Shown piece after piece: positions 34,260 through 43,586 of a stretch of DNA of 64,000 nt. The position numbers and the translations under genes are program-made. Position 1 is the stretch's first letter. Each line of letters starts with the position of its first letter. The notes under the pieces were generated by a model. The model was not told where the DNA came from. It worked only from the letters and a program-made list of their open reading frames with translations, and searched no databases. The DNA is from Streptomyces sp. NBC_00344 (GTDB taxonomy: Bacteria; Actinomycetota; Actinomycetes; Streptomycetales; Streptomycetaceae), in NCBI RefSeq assembly GCF_036088315.1, contig NZ_CP107996.1:5508501-5572500 (forward strand). The letters are read 5' to 3'.

Positions 34260-35878
34260 GCTCCGCCGTCCAGCTCGCCGCGTCCGCCACATCGGAGCAC
34301 CGGCCGCTGATCATCACCCTGTTCGCGGTGTTCGTGGTGGCGACACTGGTGATCACCGTCTGGGCAGGACGCCAGACCCGCAGCGCGTCGGACTTCTATG
34401 CGGGCGGCCGGCAGTTCTCCGCCTTCCAGAACGGTCTCGCCGTCTCAGGCGACTACATGTCCGCCGCCTCCTTCCTGGGGATCGCGGGAGCCATCGCCCT
34501 CTTCGGGTACGACGGCTTCCTCTACTCGATCGGCTTCCTGGTCGCGTGGCTGGTGGCCCTGCTGCTGGTCGCGGAGCCGCTGCGCAACTCCGGGCGCTAC
34601 ACGATGGGCGACGTGCTGGCGTACCGGATGCACCAGCGCCCCGTCCGTACCGCGGCGGGCACATCGACCATCGTCGTCTCGATCTTCTATCTGCTGGCCC
34701 AGATGGCGGGCGCCGGGGTCCTCGTCTCCCTGCTGCTCGGCATCACCAGCGACACGGGAAAGATCGCGATCGTGGCGCTGGTCGGCGTGCTGATGATCGT
34801 GTACGTCACCATCGGCGGGATGAAGGGCACCACCTGGGTGCAGATGGTCAAGGCGGTACTGCTGATCGCGGGCACCGTACTGATCACCTTCCTGATCCTG
34901 CTGAAGTACCACTTCAACATCTCCGACCTGCTCGGCACCGCCGCCACCAACAGCGGCAAGGGGAAGGCCTTCCTGGAGCCCGGGCTGAAGTACGGCGCGT
35001 CGGGGACCACCAAGCTGGACTTCATCTCGCTCGGCATCGCGCTGGTGCTCGGCACCGCGGGACTGCCGCACATCCTGATCCGCTTCTACACGGTCCCCAC
35101 GGCGAAGGCGGCCCGTAAGTCGGTCAACTGGGCGATCGGAATCATCGGCGCCTTCTACCTGATGACGATCGTGCTCGGCTTCGGCGCCGCGGCACTGCTC
35201 AAGCCCGCCGACATCATCGCTTCCAACCCGGCGGGCAACACGGCGGCTCCGCTGGCCGCCCTGGAGATCGGCGGAGGCGGGGAGTCCACCGGGGGCTCGA
35301 TCCTGCTCGCGGTGATCTCGGCCGTCGCCTTCGCCACCATCCTCGCGGTGGTCGCGGGGCTGACCCTGGCCTCGTCCTCGTCCTTCGCGCACGACATCTA
35401 CGCCAACGTCATCCGCAAGGGCAAGGCCACCGAGAAGGAGGAGATGCGGGCGGCCCGCTGGGCGACCGTGGCGATCGGCGCCGTCGCCATCGTCCTCGGT
35501 GCCTTCGCCCGCGATCTGAACGTCGCGGGTCTGGTGGCGCTGGCCTTCGCCGTCGCGGCATCCGCCAACCTGCCGACGCTTCTGTACAGCCTCTTCTGGA
35601 AGCGGTTCACCACCCGTGGAGCCCTGTGGTCCATCTACGGCGGACTCGTCTCGTCCGTGGTCCTGGTGCTCTTCTCACCGGTCGTGTCCGGAAAGCCCAC
35701 CTCCATGTTCAAGGGCGTCGACTTCCACTGGTTCCCGCTGGAGAACCCGGGTCTGATCTCGATTCCGCTGGGCTTCCTGCTCGGCTGGCTCGGCTCGCTG
35801 CTCTCCAAGGAGGAGCCCGACCGGGGCAAGTACGCAGAACTGGAGGTCAAGTCGCTCACCGGATTCGAAGCGCACTGA
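34256..35878 (+). CDS. Sodium/solute symporter (acetate permease-like)
   Basis: A 540-residue member of the SSS family with about 13 membrane helices. Characteristic segments include SDFYAGGRQFSAFQNGLAVSGDYMSAASFLGI near the N-terminus, AYRMHQRPVRTAAG, GAGVLVSLLLG and AGLPHILIRFYTVPTAKAARKS. It resembles ActP/MctC carriers for acetate, propionate or pyruvate, taking up monocarboxylates with Na+ or H+. It is coupled to the upstream DUF485 gene. A strong hairpin follows 37 bp after the stop. Confidence 0.9.
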   Translation: MSSAVQLAASATSEHRPLIITLFAVFVVATLVITVWAGRQTRSASDFYAGGRQFSAFQNGLAVSGDYMSAASFLGIAGAIALFGYDGFLYSIGFLVAWLVALLLVAEPLRNSGRYTMGDVLAYRMHQRPVRTAAGTSTIVVSIFYLLAQMAGAGVLVSLLLGITSDTGKIAIVALVGVLMIVYVTIGGMKGTTWVQMVKAVLLIAGTVLITFLILLKYHFNISDLLGTAATNSGKGKAFLEPGLKYGASGTTKLDFISLGIALVLGTAGLPHILIRFYTVPTAKAARKSVNWAIGIIGAFYLMTIVLGFGAAALLKPADIIASNPAGNTAAPLAALEIGGGGESTGGSILLAVISAVAFATILAVVAGLTLASSSSFAHDIYANVIRKGKATEKEEMRAARWATVAIGAVAIVLGAFARDLNVAGLVALAFAVAASANLPTLLYSLFWKRFTTRGALWSIYGGLVSSVVLVLFSPVVSGKPTSMFKGVDFHWFPLENPGLISIPLGFLLGWLGSLLSKEEPDRGKYAELEVKSLTGFEAH

Positions 35879-35914
35879 CCGCCGCCGGCGGCAGCACCGG
35901 CCGGCGGCACCGAC

Positions 35915-35953
35915 GGGGGCCGCGTCGTAGTAGGGATCTACGACGCGGCCCCC
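35915..35953 (+). terminator. Terminator hairpin after the symporter gene
   Basis: A 15-bp perfect stem (35915-35929 with 35939-35953) closes a 9-nt loop, 37 bp beyond the symporter stop. It separates that operon from moaA, which has its own upstream region. Confidence 0.8.
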
Positions 35954-36045
35954 GCGTACCTCGTGGCAATCGGCCCTGTTGTTGTCACCGGCGTCGCGTA
36001 GGCTCGGTTGCATACAGTTTCCCAGTCAGGGAGGGGGCCCACACG

Positions 36046-37035
36046 GTGCTCATCGACACCTACGGCAGAGTGGCCACTGACCTGCGTGTTTCACTCACCG
36101 ACCGCTGCAATCTCCGGTGCACGTACTGCATGCCGGAGGAAGGACTGCAGTGGCTGGCGAAGCCCGATCTGCTCACTGACGACGAGATCGTCCGGCTGAT
36201 ACGCATCGCGGTGACCGATCTCGGCATCACCGAAGTCCGTTTCACCGGGGGAGAGCCGCTGCTCAGGCCCGGCCTTGTCGGCATCGTGGAGCGCTGCGCG
36301 GCTCTGGAGCCGCGTCCCCGGATGTCGGTGACCACCAACGGCATCGGGCTCAAGCGCACCGCGCAGGCACTCGGGTCCGCAGGACTCGACCGGGTCAATG
36401 TCTCGCTCGACACCCTGCGGCCGGATGTCTTCAAGACGCTCACCCGCCGTGACCGGCACCAGGACGTGCTGGACGGTCTGGCCGCCGCCCGCGACGCCGG
36501 ACTCACCCCGGTGAAGGTCAACACCGTACTGATGCCAGGACTGAACGAGGACGAGGCTCCGGAACTGCTCGCCTGGGCGGTGGAGAACGCCTACGAGCTG
36601 CGTTTCATCGAACAGATGCCGCTGGACGCCCAGCACGGCTGGAAGCGCGACAGCATGATCACAGCCGGTGACATCCTGGCGTCGCTTCGTACGCGGTTCA
36701 CCCTGACCGAGGAGACCGCCGAGCGGCGCGGGTCGGCGCCTGCCGAGCGCTGGACGGTGGACGGCGGACCGCACCGGGTCGGTGTGATCGCGTCCGTCAC
36801 GCGTCCGTTCTGTGCGGCCTGTGACCGCACCAGGATCACCGCGGACGGTCAGGTGCGGACCTGTCTGTTCGCGCGTGAGGAGTCGGATCTGCGCGGCGCC
36901 CTGCGCTCCGGCGCGCCCGACGAGGAGATCGCCAGGAGCTGGAAGCTGGCGATGTGGGGAAAGAAGGCCGGATCCGGTCTGGACGACCCGTCCTTCCTCC
37001 AGCCCGACCGGCCGATGTCAGCCATCGGCGGCTGA
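36046..37035 (+). CDS. moaA: GTP 3',8-cyclase MoaA
   Basis: A 329-residue radical SAM enzyme that converts GTP to 3',8-cyclo-GTP, the first step of molybdenum cofactor synthesis. The radical-SAM cluster motif is CNLRCTYC near residue 21, followed by TGGEPLLRPGL. The second [4Fe-4S] cluster is bound by FCAACDRTRITADGQVRTCLF near the C-terminus. The essential C-terminal Gly-Gly is present (SAIGG). GTG 36046 has GGGAGGGGG upstream. The 3' end overlaps the converging small gene by 18 bp. No other mo cofactor genes are nearby. Confidence 0.95.
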   Translation: MLIDTYGRVATDLRVSLTDRCNLRCTYCMPEEGLQWLAKPDLLTDDEIVRLIRIAVTDLGITEVRFTGGEPLLRPGLVGIVERCAALEPRPRMSVTTNGIGLKRTAQALGSAGLDRVNVSLDTLRPDVFKTLTRRDRHQDVLDGLAAARDAGLTPVKVNTVLMPGLNEDEAPELLAWAVENAYELRFIEQMPLDAQHGWKRDSMITAGDILASLRTRFTLTEETAERRGSAPAERWTVDGGPHRVGVIASVTRPFCAACDRTRITADGQVRTCLFAREESDLRGALRSGAPDEEIARSWKLAMWGKKAGSGLDDPSFLQPDRPMSAIGG

Positions 37036-37257
37036 GTTCCGCTCCCATTCCGACAGCTCCACCACATCCTTCAGGAACCCACGGGCTCCGAGGAAGGCGG
37101 AGAGGTGCTCGCGGTGCTCGTCACAGGCGAGCCAGGTCTTCCGGCGCTCCGGGGTGTGCAGCTTGGGGTTGTTCCACGCCAGTACCCAGACGGCGTCGGT
37201 GCGGCAGCTCTTGGCGGAACAGACCGGGGCGGAACCGGCAGTGTCGGGGGAGTTCAC
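37018..37257 (-). CDS. Small Cys-containing protein (sometimes annotated acetone carboxylase)
   Basis: A 79-residue protein: SAPVCSAKSCRTDAVWVLAWNNPKLHTPERRKTWLACDEHREHLSAFLGARGFL. Two Cys near the N-terminus (VCSAKSC) and a CxxH later (ACDEHREHL) could bind zinc. Homologues in Streptomyces are annotated 'acetone carboxylase', but the size and motifs do not support an enzyme of that kind. GTG 37257 is chosen; a longer start is possible. Its last 18 bp overlap the end of moaA on the other strand. Function unknown. Confidence 0.7.
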   Translation of the reverse strand: MNSPDTAGSAPVCSAKSCRTDAVWVLAWNNPKLHTPERRKTWLACDEHREHLSAFLGARGFLKDVVELSEWERNSAADG

Positions 37258-37476
37258 AGCCCCAACCCTAGGCCAACGCATTGCCGAATCGAGACGTGCC
37301 CGTACCCCGGAAATGGCGACGCCGAGCAGCCACGGGGGGAGCTGCCCGGCGTCGGTCCGTCGCTCCGACGGGGGATGCGGAGCGCTTCCGAAGTATGTCA
37401 CGGGCCACAGCGACTGCGGCACCGGAACTTCACGATTGATCTGAGCTTTTCTTGAGCTTTGGCGGGCCTTGTGGGA

Positions 37477-37854
37477 TCAGCTCTGACCGGAGGCCCCGTG
37501 CTCACGCTCCGTGGCGGGCTCCTCCGGATCCGGGCCCTTCGCCGCGGCCGCCGGGGCCGGGCCGAGCGCCGGCCGGACCGGCGCGGGAATGAAGGTCGTG
37601 GGCAGTGGAGGGGTGTTCGCCCGGCCCGCGTTGGCGATCACCACGGCGACATACGGCAGCACCGCGCCGAGCACCAGGGTTGCTATCGCGACCGGCCGTT
37701 CCACATTCCAGAGGACCGCGGTCAGGATGACGGCGACGGTCCTGACAGCCATCGACACCACATAGCGCCGCTGTCGGCCGCGGATGTCCTCCGCCAGCCC
37801 CTGACGGGCTCCGGTGATCCGGAAGACCTCGGCGCTGTTCTGCTTCCGCACCAC
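37477..37854 (-). CDS. DUF3099-type membrane protein
   Basis: A protein of about 125 residues with the actinobacterial DUF3099 pattern: AEVFRITGARQGLAEDIRGRQRRYVVSMAVRTVAVILTAVLW, then a second helix ATLVLGAVLPYVAVVIANAGR. A Pro/Ala-rich tail follows. Two adjacent GTG codons (37854 and 37851) could start it. Two membrane helices are predicted. Function unknown. It is divergent from the GlsB-like gene with a gap of about 200 bp. Confidence 0.7.
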   Translation of the reverse strand: MVRKQNSAEVFRITGARQGLAEDIRGRQRRYVVSMAVRTVAVILTAVLWNVERPVAIATLVLGAVLPYVAVVIANAGRANTPPLPTTFIPAPVRPALGPAPAAAAKGPDPEEPATEREHGASGQS

Positions 37855-38050
37855 GTACCACCACCCGATTCCCGTGCCGGACGCTCCCCGGACCGGCCCA
37901 CGTCCACGGTACGCCGCGGCCGCACCGCCGACGAGGCCGGGGCATGGCCGGCGGTGGTCGAAGCCCGGATGGCGCTGCCCGGAATGCGCGCCGCGCCGGG
38001 TGGGCCGAGACTGGGGCGCACATGTGTGTTCCGAAGCCGCAGGAGGCGGT

Positions 38051-38332
38051 ATGAGTTGGTTGTGGGCCATTGTCGTGGGGCTGGTGCTCGGCGTGATCGC
38101 CCGGGCGATCATCCCGGGCAAGCAGCAGATCCCACTGTGGCTGACCGTGGTGTTCGGAATCCTGGGCAGCGTCCTGGGCAACTGGGCGGCTACCGGGCTC
38201 GGCGTCAACGACACGGGAGGCATCGACTGGATCAGGCATCTGCTCCAGCTGATCGGCGCCGTGATCGTCGTGGGTGTCGGTGATCAGGTCTGGGGTGCGA
38301 TCAGGGGCAGGCGCAGCAAACAGACCAGCTGA
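38051..38332 (+). CDS. GlsB/YeaQ/YmgE-type stress membrane protein
   Basis: A 93-residue transglycosylase-associated-protein family member with three hydrophobic segments. The typical start is MSWLWAIVVGLVLGVIARAIIPGKQQI, followed by WLTVVFGILGSVLGNW and LLQLIGAVIVVGVGDQVWG. A near-perfect AGGAGG lies 4 nt before the ATG. Family members are small stress-induced membrane proteins of unclear mechanism. A strong bidirectional hairpin follows 8 bp after the stop. Confidence 0.9.
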   Translation: MSWLWAIVVGLVLGVIARAIIPGKQQIPLWLTVVFGILGSVLGNWAATGLGVNDTGGIDWIRHLLQLIGAVIVVGVGDQVWGAIRGRRSKQTS

Positions 38333-38340
38333 AAGCGTGC

Positions 38341-38374
38341 GAAGGGGACGGCCGGTCAACCGGCCGTCCCCTTC
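38341..38374. terminator. Bidirectional terminator hairpin
   Basis: A perfect 16-bp stem (38341-38356 with 38359-38374) has only a CA between the arms, so the loop must form by fraying. It lies between the converging GlsB-like and tyrS genes and would stop transcription from both sides. Confidence 0.85.
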
Positions 38375-38467
38375 TGTGTGCATCGGTGTCCGGTACCGGT
38401 GCACACAACGTTCGCCCCGTCACGAGGCGAGCGATGCGTCGTGCGCCCGCAGGAACTGCGGGAGCCC

Positions 38468-39736
38468 TCAGGCGCCCGTGACCTCGATCGCGGCAAGGTT
38501 CTTCTTGCCCCGGCGCAGCACCAGCCACCGCCCGTGCAGCAGGTCGTCCGCTGTCGGGACGGCGTCCTCGCCCACCACCTTGGCGTTGTTCACGTACGCG
38601 CCGCCCTCCTTGACGGCGCGACGTGCCGCGGACTTGCTCGGCACCAGCGCGACCTCGGCGAGCAGATCCACGACCGGGAGCAGGCCGCCGACCTTGGCGT
38701 GCGGCAGCTCGGAGAGCGCGGCGGCCAGCGTCGCCTCGTCGAGCTCCGTGAGATCGCCCTGGCCGAAGAGTGCCCTGGACGCGGCGACGACCGCCGCGCA
38801 CTCATCGGCGCCGTGCACCAGCGTGGTCAGTTCCTCGGCCAGCGCGCGCTGGGCCGCTCGGGCCTGCGGGCGTTCCTCGGTGAGCTGCTCGAGCTCCTCG
38901 ATCTCCGCGCGGCTCCGGAAACTGAAGATGCGCAGGAATTTCGAGACGTCCCGGTCGTCGGCGTTGAGCCAGAACTGGTAGAAGGCGTACGGCGTGGTGA
39001 GCTCCCGGTCCAGCCAGACCGTGCCGGACTCCGTCTTGCCGAACTTGGTGCCGTCGGCCTTGGTGATCAGCGGAGTGGCGAGCGCGTGCACCGCCGTCTC
39101 CGGCTCCACCCGGTGGATCAGATCGGAGCCGGCGGTCAGATTGCCCCACTGGTCGCTGCCACCGGTCTGCAGGGTGCAGCCGTAGCGCCGGTTCAGCTCC
39201 AGGAAGTCCATGCCCTGGAGGATCTGGTAGCTGAACTCCGTGTAACTGATGCCGGCGTCGGAGTTGAGCCGGCGCGAGACGGCCTCCTTGGCGATCATCT
39301 TGTTGACCCGGAAGTACTTGCCGATGTCGCGCAGGAAGTCGATGGCGGACAGGCCCGATGTCCAGTCCAGGTTGTTCACCATCGTCGCCGCGTACGGCCC
39401 GTCGAAGTCGAGGTAGCGCTCGATCTGCCCGCGCAGCCGCTCGACCCACAGCGCCACGACCTCCGGCGCGTTCAGGGTGCGCTCCGAGTTGGGCTTGGGG
39501 TCACCGATCAGCCCGGTGGCCCCGCCGACCAGACCCAGCGGGCGGTTCCCCGCCTGCTGGATCCGGCGCATCGTGAGGATCTGGACCAGATTGCCCAGGT
39601 GCAGGCTCGGGGCAGTCGGGTCGAAACCGCAATAGAACGTGACAGGACCGTCCGCGAACGCCTTGCGCAATGCGTCCTCGTCAGTGGAGAGGGCGATGAG
39701 CCCACGCCACTGGAGTTCGTCGACGATGTCCGTCAC
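38468..39736 (-). CDS. tyrS: Tyrosyl-tRNA synthetase
   Basis: A 422-residue class I aminoacyl-tRNA synthetase that charges tRNA-Tyr. The HIGH-like motif is PSLHLGNLVQI (about residues 43-53) and the KMSKS-like motif is KFGKTESG (about 230). YCGFDPTAPS, GGATGLIGDP and the QGMDFLELNRRYGC / GGSDQWGNL tyrosine site are present. The C-terminal 70 residues form an S4-like RNA-binding domain (KSAARRAVKEGGAYVNNAKV). GTG 39736 is the start. It lies 45 bp downstream of tldE on the same strand. Confidence 0.97.
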   Translation of the reverse strand: MTDIVDELQWRGLIALSTDEDALRKAFADGPVTFYCGFDPTAPSLHLGNLVQILTMRRIQQAGNRPLGLVGGATGLIGDPKPNSERTLNAPEVVALWVERLRGQIERYLDFDGPYAATMVNNLDWTSGLSAIDFLRDIGKYFRVNKMIAKEAVSRRLNSDAGISYTEFSYQILQGMDFLELNRRYGCTLQTGGSDQWGNLTAGSDLIHRVEPETAVHALATPLITKADGTKFGKTESGTVWLDRELTTPYAFYQFWLNADDRDVSKFLRIFSFRSRAEIEELEQLTEERPQARAAQRALAEELTTLVHGADECAAVVAASRALFGQGDLTELDEATLAAALSELPHAKVGGLLPVVDLLAEVALVPSKSAARRAVKEGGAYVNNAKVVGEDAVPTADDLLHGRWLVLRRGKKNLAAIEVTGA

Positions 39737-39781
39737 GGGTCTCGTGTCTCCTTCGGTGATGCCGGAAGTACGTTCCAGAGG

Positions 39782-41173
39782 TTATACGCCCCGGCTGACG
39801 GAACTCATATTGAAATCCGGGATGCGCAGGGCGGGCATCGCCGCCCGGGTGAAGTAGTCGCCCCACTCGCGCGGCAGGGTCTTCTCGGTACGGCCCGCCT
39901 CGGTGGCCCGCGACAACAGGTCCACCGGGGACTCGTTGAAACGGAAGTTGTTGACCTCCCCGACGACCTCGCCGTTCTCGACGAGGTAGACCCCGTCGCG
40001 GGTCAGACCGGTCAGCAGCAGAGTGGCCGGATCGACCTCACGGATGTACCAGAGGCAGGTCAGCAGCAGCCCGCGCTCCGTGGCGGCCACCATCTCGTCC
40101 AGCGAGCGGTCACCGCCGCCGTCCAGGATCAGATTGCTGATCGCGGGCGCCACCGGCAGGCCGGTCAGACCCGCGCTGTGCCGGGTCGTCACCAGATGCT
40201 CCAGCCGTCCCTCGCGGATCCAGTCCGTAGGCGACAGGGGAAGCCCGTTGTCGAAGACCGACGCGTCGTCCCCCGAAGCGTGGGCCAGGACGAAGGGCGC
40301 GGATTCCAGGCCCGGCTCGGCCGGGTCGCTGCGCAGTGTCAGGGGCAGCGGGGAGAGCCGGTCGCCGACCCGGGTGCCGCCGCCGGGACGGGAGAAGACC
40401 GTACGGCCCTCGGCCGCGTCCCGGGCTGCCGACGACCACAGCTGGTAGATCAGCAGATCGGCCACCGCGGTCGGCGGCAGCAGCGTCTCGTACCGTCCGG
40501 CCGGCAGCTCCACCCGGCGCTCGGCCCAGGCCAGCCGCTGAGCGAGCTCCGCGTCCAGCGCGGCCGGGTCGACGTCCCGGAAGTCCCTGGTGGTACGCCC
40601 GGCCCAGGCGGATCGCGACCGGTCGGGAGACTTGGCGTTGAGCTCGAGGGTGCCGTTCGGCTGGTCGTGCCGCAGTCGAAGGCCGGTGGACGTACCGAGG
40701 TAGCTGCAGGTCAGCTCATGGTTGGCGAAGCCGTAGAGCTCGCGCCCACCGGACTTGGCACGGGCGAAGGACTCACCGAGCGCGGGGGCGAAGGCGCCGA
40801 AGACCGCCGAGGTCGTCTCGGCGGGCGCTTCCGTGAAGCCGGTGGATCCGGGGACGCCGGAGACCAGCGGCTGGGCGTCCTCGGCGGGCGATCCGCCGCG
40901 GGCCGCCGCCTCGGCCGCACGGACCAGCGGCTCGAGGTCGTCGGCGGTCACGGCGGAGCGTGAGACCACCCCGGACGCGGTGCCCTCCTTGCCGCCGACC
41001 GTCGCGACGACCGTCAGGGTCCGGCCGCGGGTCACGCCGTTGGTCGTCAGGGCATTGCCCGCCCAGCGGAGGTTGGCGGTCGACTGCTCGTCGGCGATGA
41101 CGACGCACCCGTCGGCGGTGGACAGCGCCAGGGCGCGCTCGACGATCTCGTGCGGTGGGGTGATGCGGCTCAT
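39782..41173 (-). CDS. tldE: TldE/PmbA-type metallopeptidase subunit
   Basis: A 463-residue TldD/PmbA family protein without the HExxxH zinc motif, so it is the inactive-type partner (TldE). Family segments are GRTLTVVATVGGKEG, ISNLILDGGGDRSLDEMVA, LLTCLWYIREVDPATLLLTGLTRDGVYLVENGEVV and NNFRFNESPVDLL. In other bacteria TldD-TldE cleave unfolded or leader peptides. Its ATG overlaps the tldD stop (ATGA), so the two subunits are made stoichiometrically. tyrS follows. Confidence 0.92.
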   Translation of the reverse strand: MSRITPPHEIVERALALSTADGCVVIADEQSTANLRWAGNALTTNGVTRGRTLTVVATVGGKEGTASGVVSRSAVTADDLEPLVRAAEAAARGGSPAEDAQPLVSGVPGSTGFTEAPAETTSAVFGAFAPALGESFARAKSGGRELYGFANHELTCSYLGTSTGLRLRHDQPNGTLELNAKSPDRSRSAWAGRTTRDFRDVDPAALDAELAQRLAWAERRVELPAGRYETLLPPTAVADLLIYQLWSSAARDAAEGRTVFSRPGGGTRVGDRLSPLPLTLRSDPAEPGLESAPFVLAHASGDDASVFDNGLPLSPTDWIREGRLEHLVTTRHSAGLTGLPVAPAISNLILDGGGDRSLDEMVAATERGLLLTCLWYIREVDPATLLLTGLTRDGVYLVENGEVVGEVNNFRFNESPVDLLSRATEAGRTEKTLPREWGDYFTRAAMPALRIPDFNMSSVSRGV

Positions 41174-42693
41174 CGGCCCGCCTCCTGCGTGGTGTTCAGG
41201 ATGTTGACGCCCCGGAAGAGGGCGGAGGGACAGCCGTGCGAGACGGCTGCCACCTGGCCCGGCTGGGCCTTGCCGCAGTTGAAGGCCCCGCCCAGGACGT
41301 AGGTCTGCGGGCCGCCGACCTTCTCCATAGAGCCCCAGAAGTCGGTGGTCGTCGCCTGGTAGGCGACGTCCCGCAGCTGCCCGGTGAGCTGACCGTTCTC
41401 GATCCGGTAGAACCGCTGTCCGGTGAACTGGAAGTTGTGGCGCTGCATGTCGATCGACCACGACCGGTCGCCCACGACGTAGATGCCGCGCTCGACACTC
41501 CCGATCAGCCCCTCCGTGGACAGGCCGCCGGGATCCGGCCGGAGCGAGACGTTCGCCATCCGCTGCACCGGCACATGTCCCGGCGAGTCCGCGTACGCGC
41601 ACCCGTTGGAGCGGCCGAGCCCCGTCAGTCTGGCGATCCGGCGGTCCAGTTGGTAGCCCACCAGCGTGCCGTCCTTGATGAGATCCCAGGACTGCGCGGC
41701 CACACCCTCGTCGTCGTACCCGATGGTGGCCAGGCCGTGCTCGGCCGTGCGGTCGCCCGTCACATTCATCACGGGGGAGCCGTAGGCGAGCTTCCCGAGC
41801 TGGTCGAAGGTGGCGAAGGACGTACCGGCGTACGCCGCCTCGTAACCCAGTGCCCGGTCCAGTTCGGTGGCGTGTCCGATCGACTCGTGGATCGTCAGCC
41901 AGAGATTGGACGGATCGACCACCAGGTCGTACGTCCCCGCCTCGACACTCGGCGCGCGCATCTTCTCCGCGAGCAGGGACGGGAGCAGTTCCAGCTCCGA
42001 GTCCCAGTCCCAGCCGGTGCCCCGGGTGTATTCCCAGCCCCGTCCGGCCGGCGGCGCGAGAGTGCGCATCGAGTCGAACTCGCCCGTGGTGGAGTCCACG
42101 GCGACAGCGGTGAGCTGCGGGTGCAGCCTGACCCGCTGCTGCGTGGTGACGGTGCCGGCGGTGTCCGCGTAGAACTTGTTCTCCAGCACGGTCATCAGCG
42201 ACGCGTCCGCGTGTGCGACCCCGTCCGCCCGCAGAAGACGCGCCGACCAGTCGGCCAGCAGCGCCGTCTTCTCCTCGGCCGGTACGGAGAACGGGTCGAT
42301 GTCGTACGCGGAGACCCAGGTCCGGTCCGCGTGCACCGGCTCGTCCGCCAGCTCGACCCTCTCGTCGGACCCCGCCGCCCTGATGATCCCGGCGGAGAGT
42401 TTCGCCATCGCGACCGCCTGCCCGGCCACCCGTGCCGCGGCGTCCATCGACAGATCGACGCCGGACGCGAACCCCCAACTGCCCCCGTGCACCACCCGTA
42501 CCGCGTATCCGAGATCCGTTGTGTCCGACGAGCCGGCCGGCTTGGCGTCACGCAGCCGCCAGTTCGCGCTCCGGATCCGCTCGAGGCGGAAGTCGGCGTG
42601 ATCGGCGCCCAGTGCGCGGGCGCGGGCGAGCGCCGCGTCGGCGAGGGCCCGCAGCGGGAGCGCCGTAAAGGCTGCGTCGATGGAATGTGGCAC
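41170..42693 (-). CDS. tldD: TldD metallopeptidase
   Basis: A 507-residue TldD-family zinc peptidase. The metal motif HESIGHATELD is near residue 265, inside NLWLTIHESIGHATEL, and the C-terminal QRHNFQFTGQRFYRIENG and GAFNCGKAQPGQVAAVSHG are typical. It forms a heterodimer with TldE. No ribosomally made peptide precursor is visible nearby, so the substrate is open. Transcription runs tldD-tldE-tyrS, away from the fabG-inhA operon. Confidence 0.95.
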   Translation of the reverse strand: MPHSIDAAFTALPLRALADAALARARALGADHADFRLERIRSANWRLRDAKPAGSSDTTDLGYAVRVVHGGSWGFASGVDLSMDAAARVAGQAVAMAKLSAGIIRAAGSDERVELADEPVHADRTWVSAYDIDPFSVPAEEKTALLADWSARLLRADGVAHADASLMTVLENKFYADTAGTVTTQQRVRLHPQLTAVAVDSTTGEFDSMRTLAPPAGRGWEYTRGTGWDWDSELELLPSLLAEKMRAPSVEAGTYDLVVDPSNLWLTIHESIGHATELDRALGYEAAYAGTSFATFDQLGKLAYGSPVMNVTGDRTAEHGLATIGYDDEGVAAQSWDLIKDGTLVGYQLDRRIARLTGLGRSNGCAYADSPGHVPVQRMANVSLRPDPGGLSTEGLIGSVERGIYVVGDRSWSIDMQRHNFQFTGQRFYRIENGQLTGQLRDVAYQATTTDFWGSMEKVGGPQTYVLGGAFNCGKAQPGQVAAVSHGCPSALFRGVNILNTTQEAGR

Positions 42694-42749
42694 GGATGTC
42701 TCCTGTCGTCACGACCGGTCCGTCGCATCATGCCGTGCGGGAGGGCCGC

Positions 42750-42822
42750 CTGCCATGGTCTTTATGTAGGGACCCGACAGTGACCGCCGCAAGGCCCTGT
42801 CGGGGGCCGATTCTCCATAAAG
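42750..42822. promoter_or_regulatory. Two-tier inverted repeat upstream of fabG-inhA
   Basis: Outer arms CTTTATG (42750-42756) and CATAAAG (42816-42822) enclose inner arms CCCGACAG (42773-42780) and CTGTCGGG (42797-42804). All arms are perfect complements. The element lies between divergent tldD and fabG, about 55 bp before the fabG start. It could be a double operator for a fatty-acid regulator or fold as mRNA hairpins. Confidence 0.45.
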
Positions 42823-42877
42823 GGAACGGGACCGATAGTTTGCGTGGGTACCAGACCGCTATCGAAAGGGTGATCCG

Positions 42878-43582
42878 TTGAGCCGCTCGGTTCTCGTCAC
42901 CGGAGGAAACCGGGGCATCGGCCTCGCCATCGCCCGCGCCTTCGCAGACGCAGGCGACAAGGTCGCGATCACATATCGGTCCGGTGAGCCGCCGGAGGGC
43001 TTCCTCGCCGTCAGGTGCGACATCACCGAAACCGAGCAGGTGGAGCAGGCCTACAAGGAGATCGAGGAGAAGCACGGTCCGGTGGAGGTGCTGGTGGCCA
43101 ACGCCGGTGTCACCAAGGACCAGTTGCTGATGCGGATGTCCGAGGAGGATTTCACCTCGGTCCTGGACACCAACCTCACCGGCACCTTCCGCGTCGTGAA
43201 GCGCGCCAACCGCGCCATGCTGCGCGCCAAGAAGGGCCGGGTCGTCCTCATCTCGTCGGTGGTCGGTCTGCTCGGCTCCGCGGGTCAGGCGAACTACGCC
43301 GCATCCAAGGCCGGTCTGGTCGGATTCGCCCGTTCCCTCGCCCGTGAACTGGGCTCCCGCAACATCACGTTCAATGTCGTCGCACCCGGTTTTGTCGACA
43401 CCGACATGACCAAGGTGCTCACCGACGAGCAGCGCGCGGGCATCGTCTCGCAGGTTCCGCTCGGCCGGTACGCGAAGCCGGAGGAGATCGCCGCGACGGT
43501 GCGGTTCCTCGCCTCCGACGACGCGTCGTACATCACTGGAGCCGTCATCCCCGTTGACGGCGGATTGGGCATGGGTCACTGA
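42878..43582 (+). CDS. fabG: 3-oxoacyl-ACP reductase FabG
   Basis: A 234-residue SDR that reduces 3-oxoacyl-ACP in fatty acid elongation. TGGNRGIGLAIA is the cofactor loop, VANAG follows, and the catalytic set is SSVVGLLGSAGQANYAASKAGL (Ser-Tyr-Lys intact). The C-terminal ITGAVIPVDGGLGMGH is typical of MabA/FabG. The start is a TTG at 42878, supported by GAAAGGG 9 nt upstream and by the conserved MSRSVLVTGG beginning. inhA follows 4 bp after the stop, as in the mycobacterial mabA-inhA pair. Confidence 0.95.
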   Translation: MSRSVLVTGGNRGIGLAIARAFADAGDKVAITYRSGEPPEGFLAVRCDITETEQVEQAYKEIEEKHGPVEVLVANAGVTKDQLLMRMSEEDFTSVLDTNLTGTFRVVKRANRAMLRAKKGRVVLISSVVGLLGSAGQANYAASKAGLVGFARSLARELGSRNITFNVVAPGFVDTDMTKVLTDEQRAGIVSQVPLGRYAKPEEIAATVRFLASDDASYITGAVIPVDGGLGMGH

Positions 43583-43586
43583 TCAC

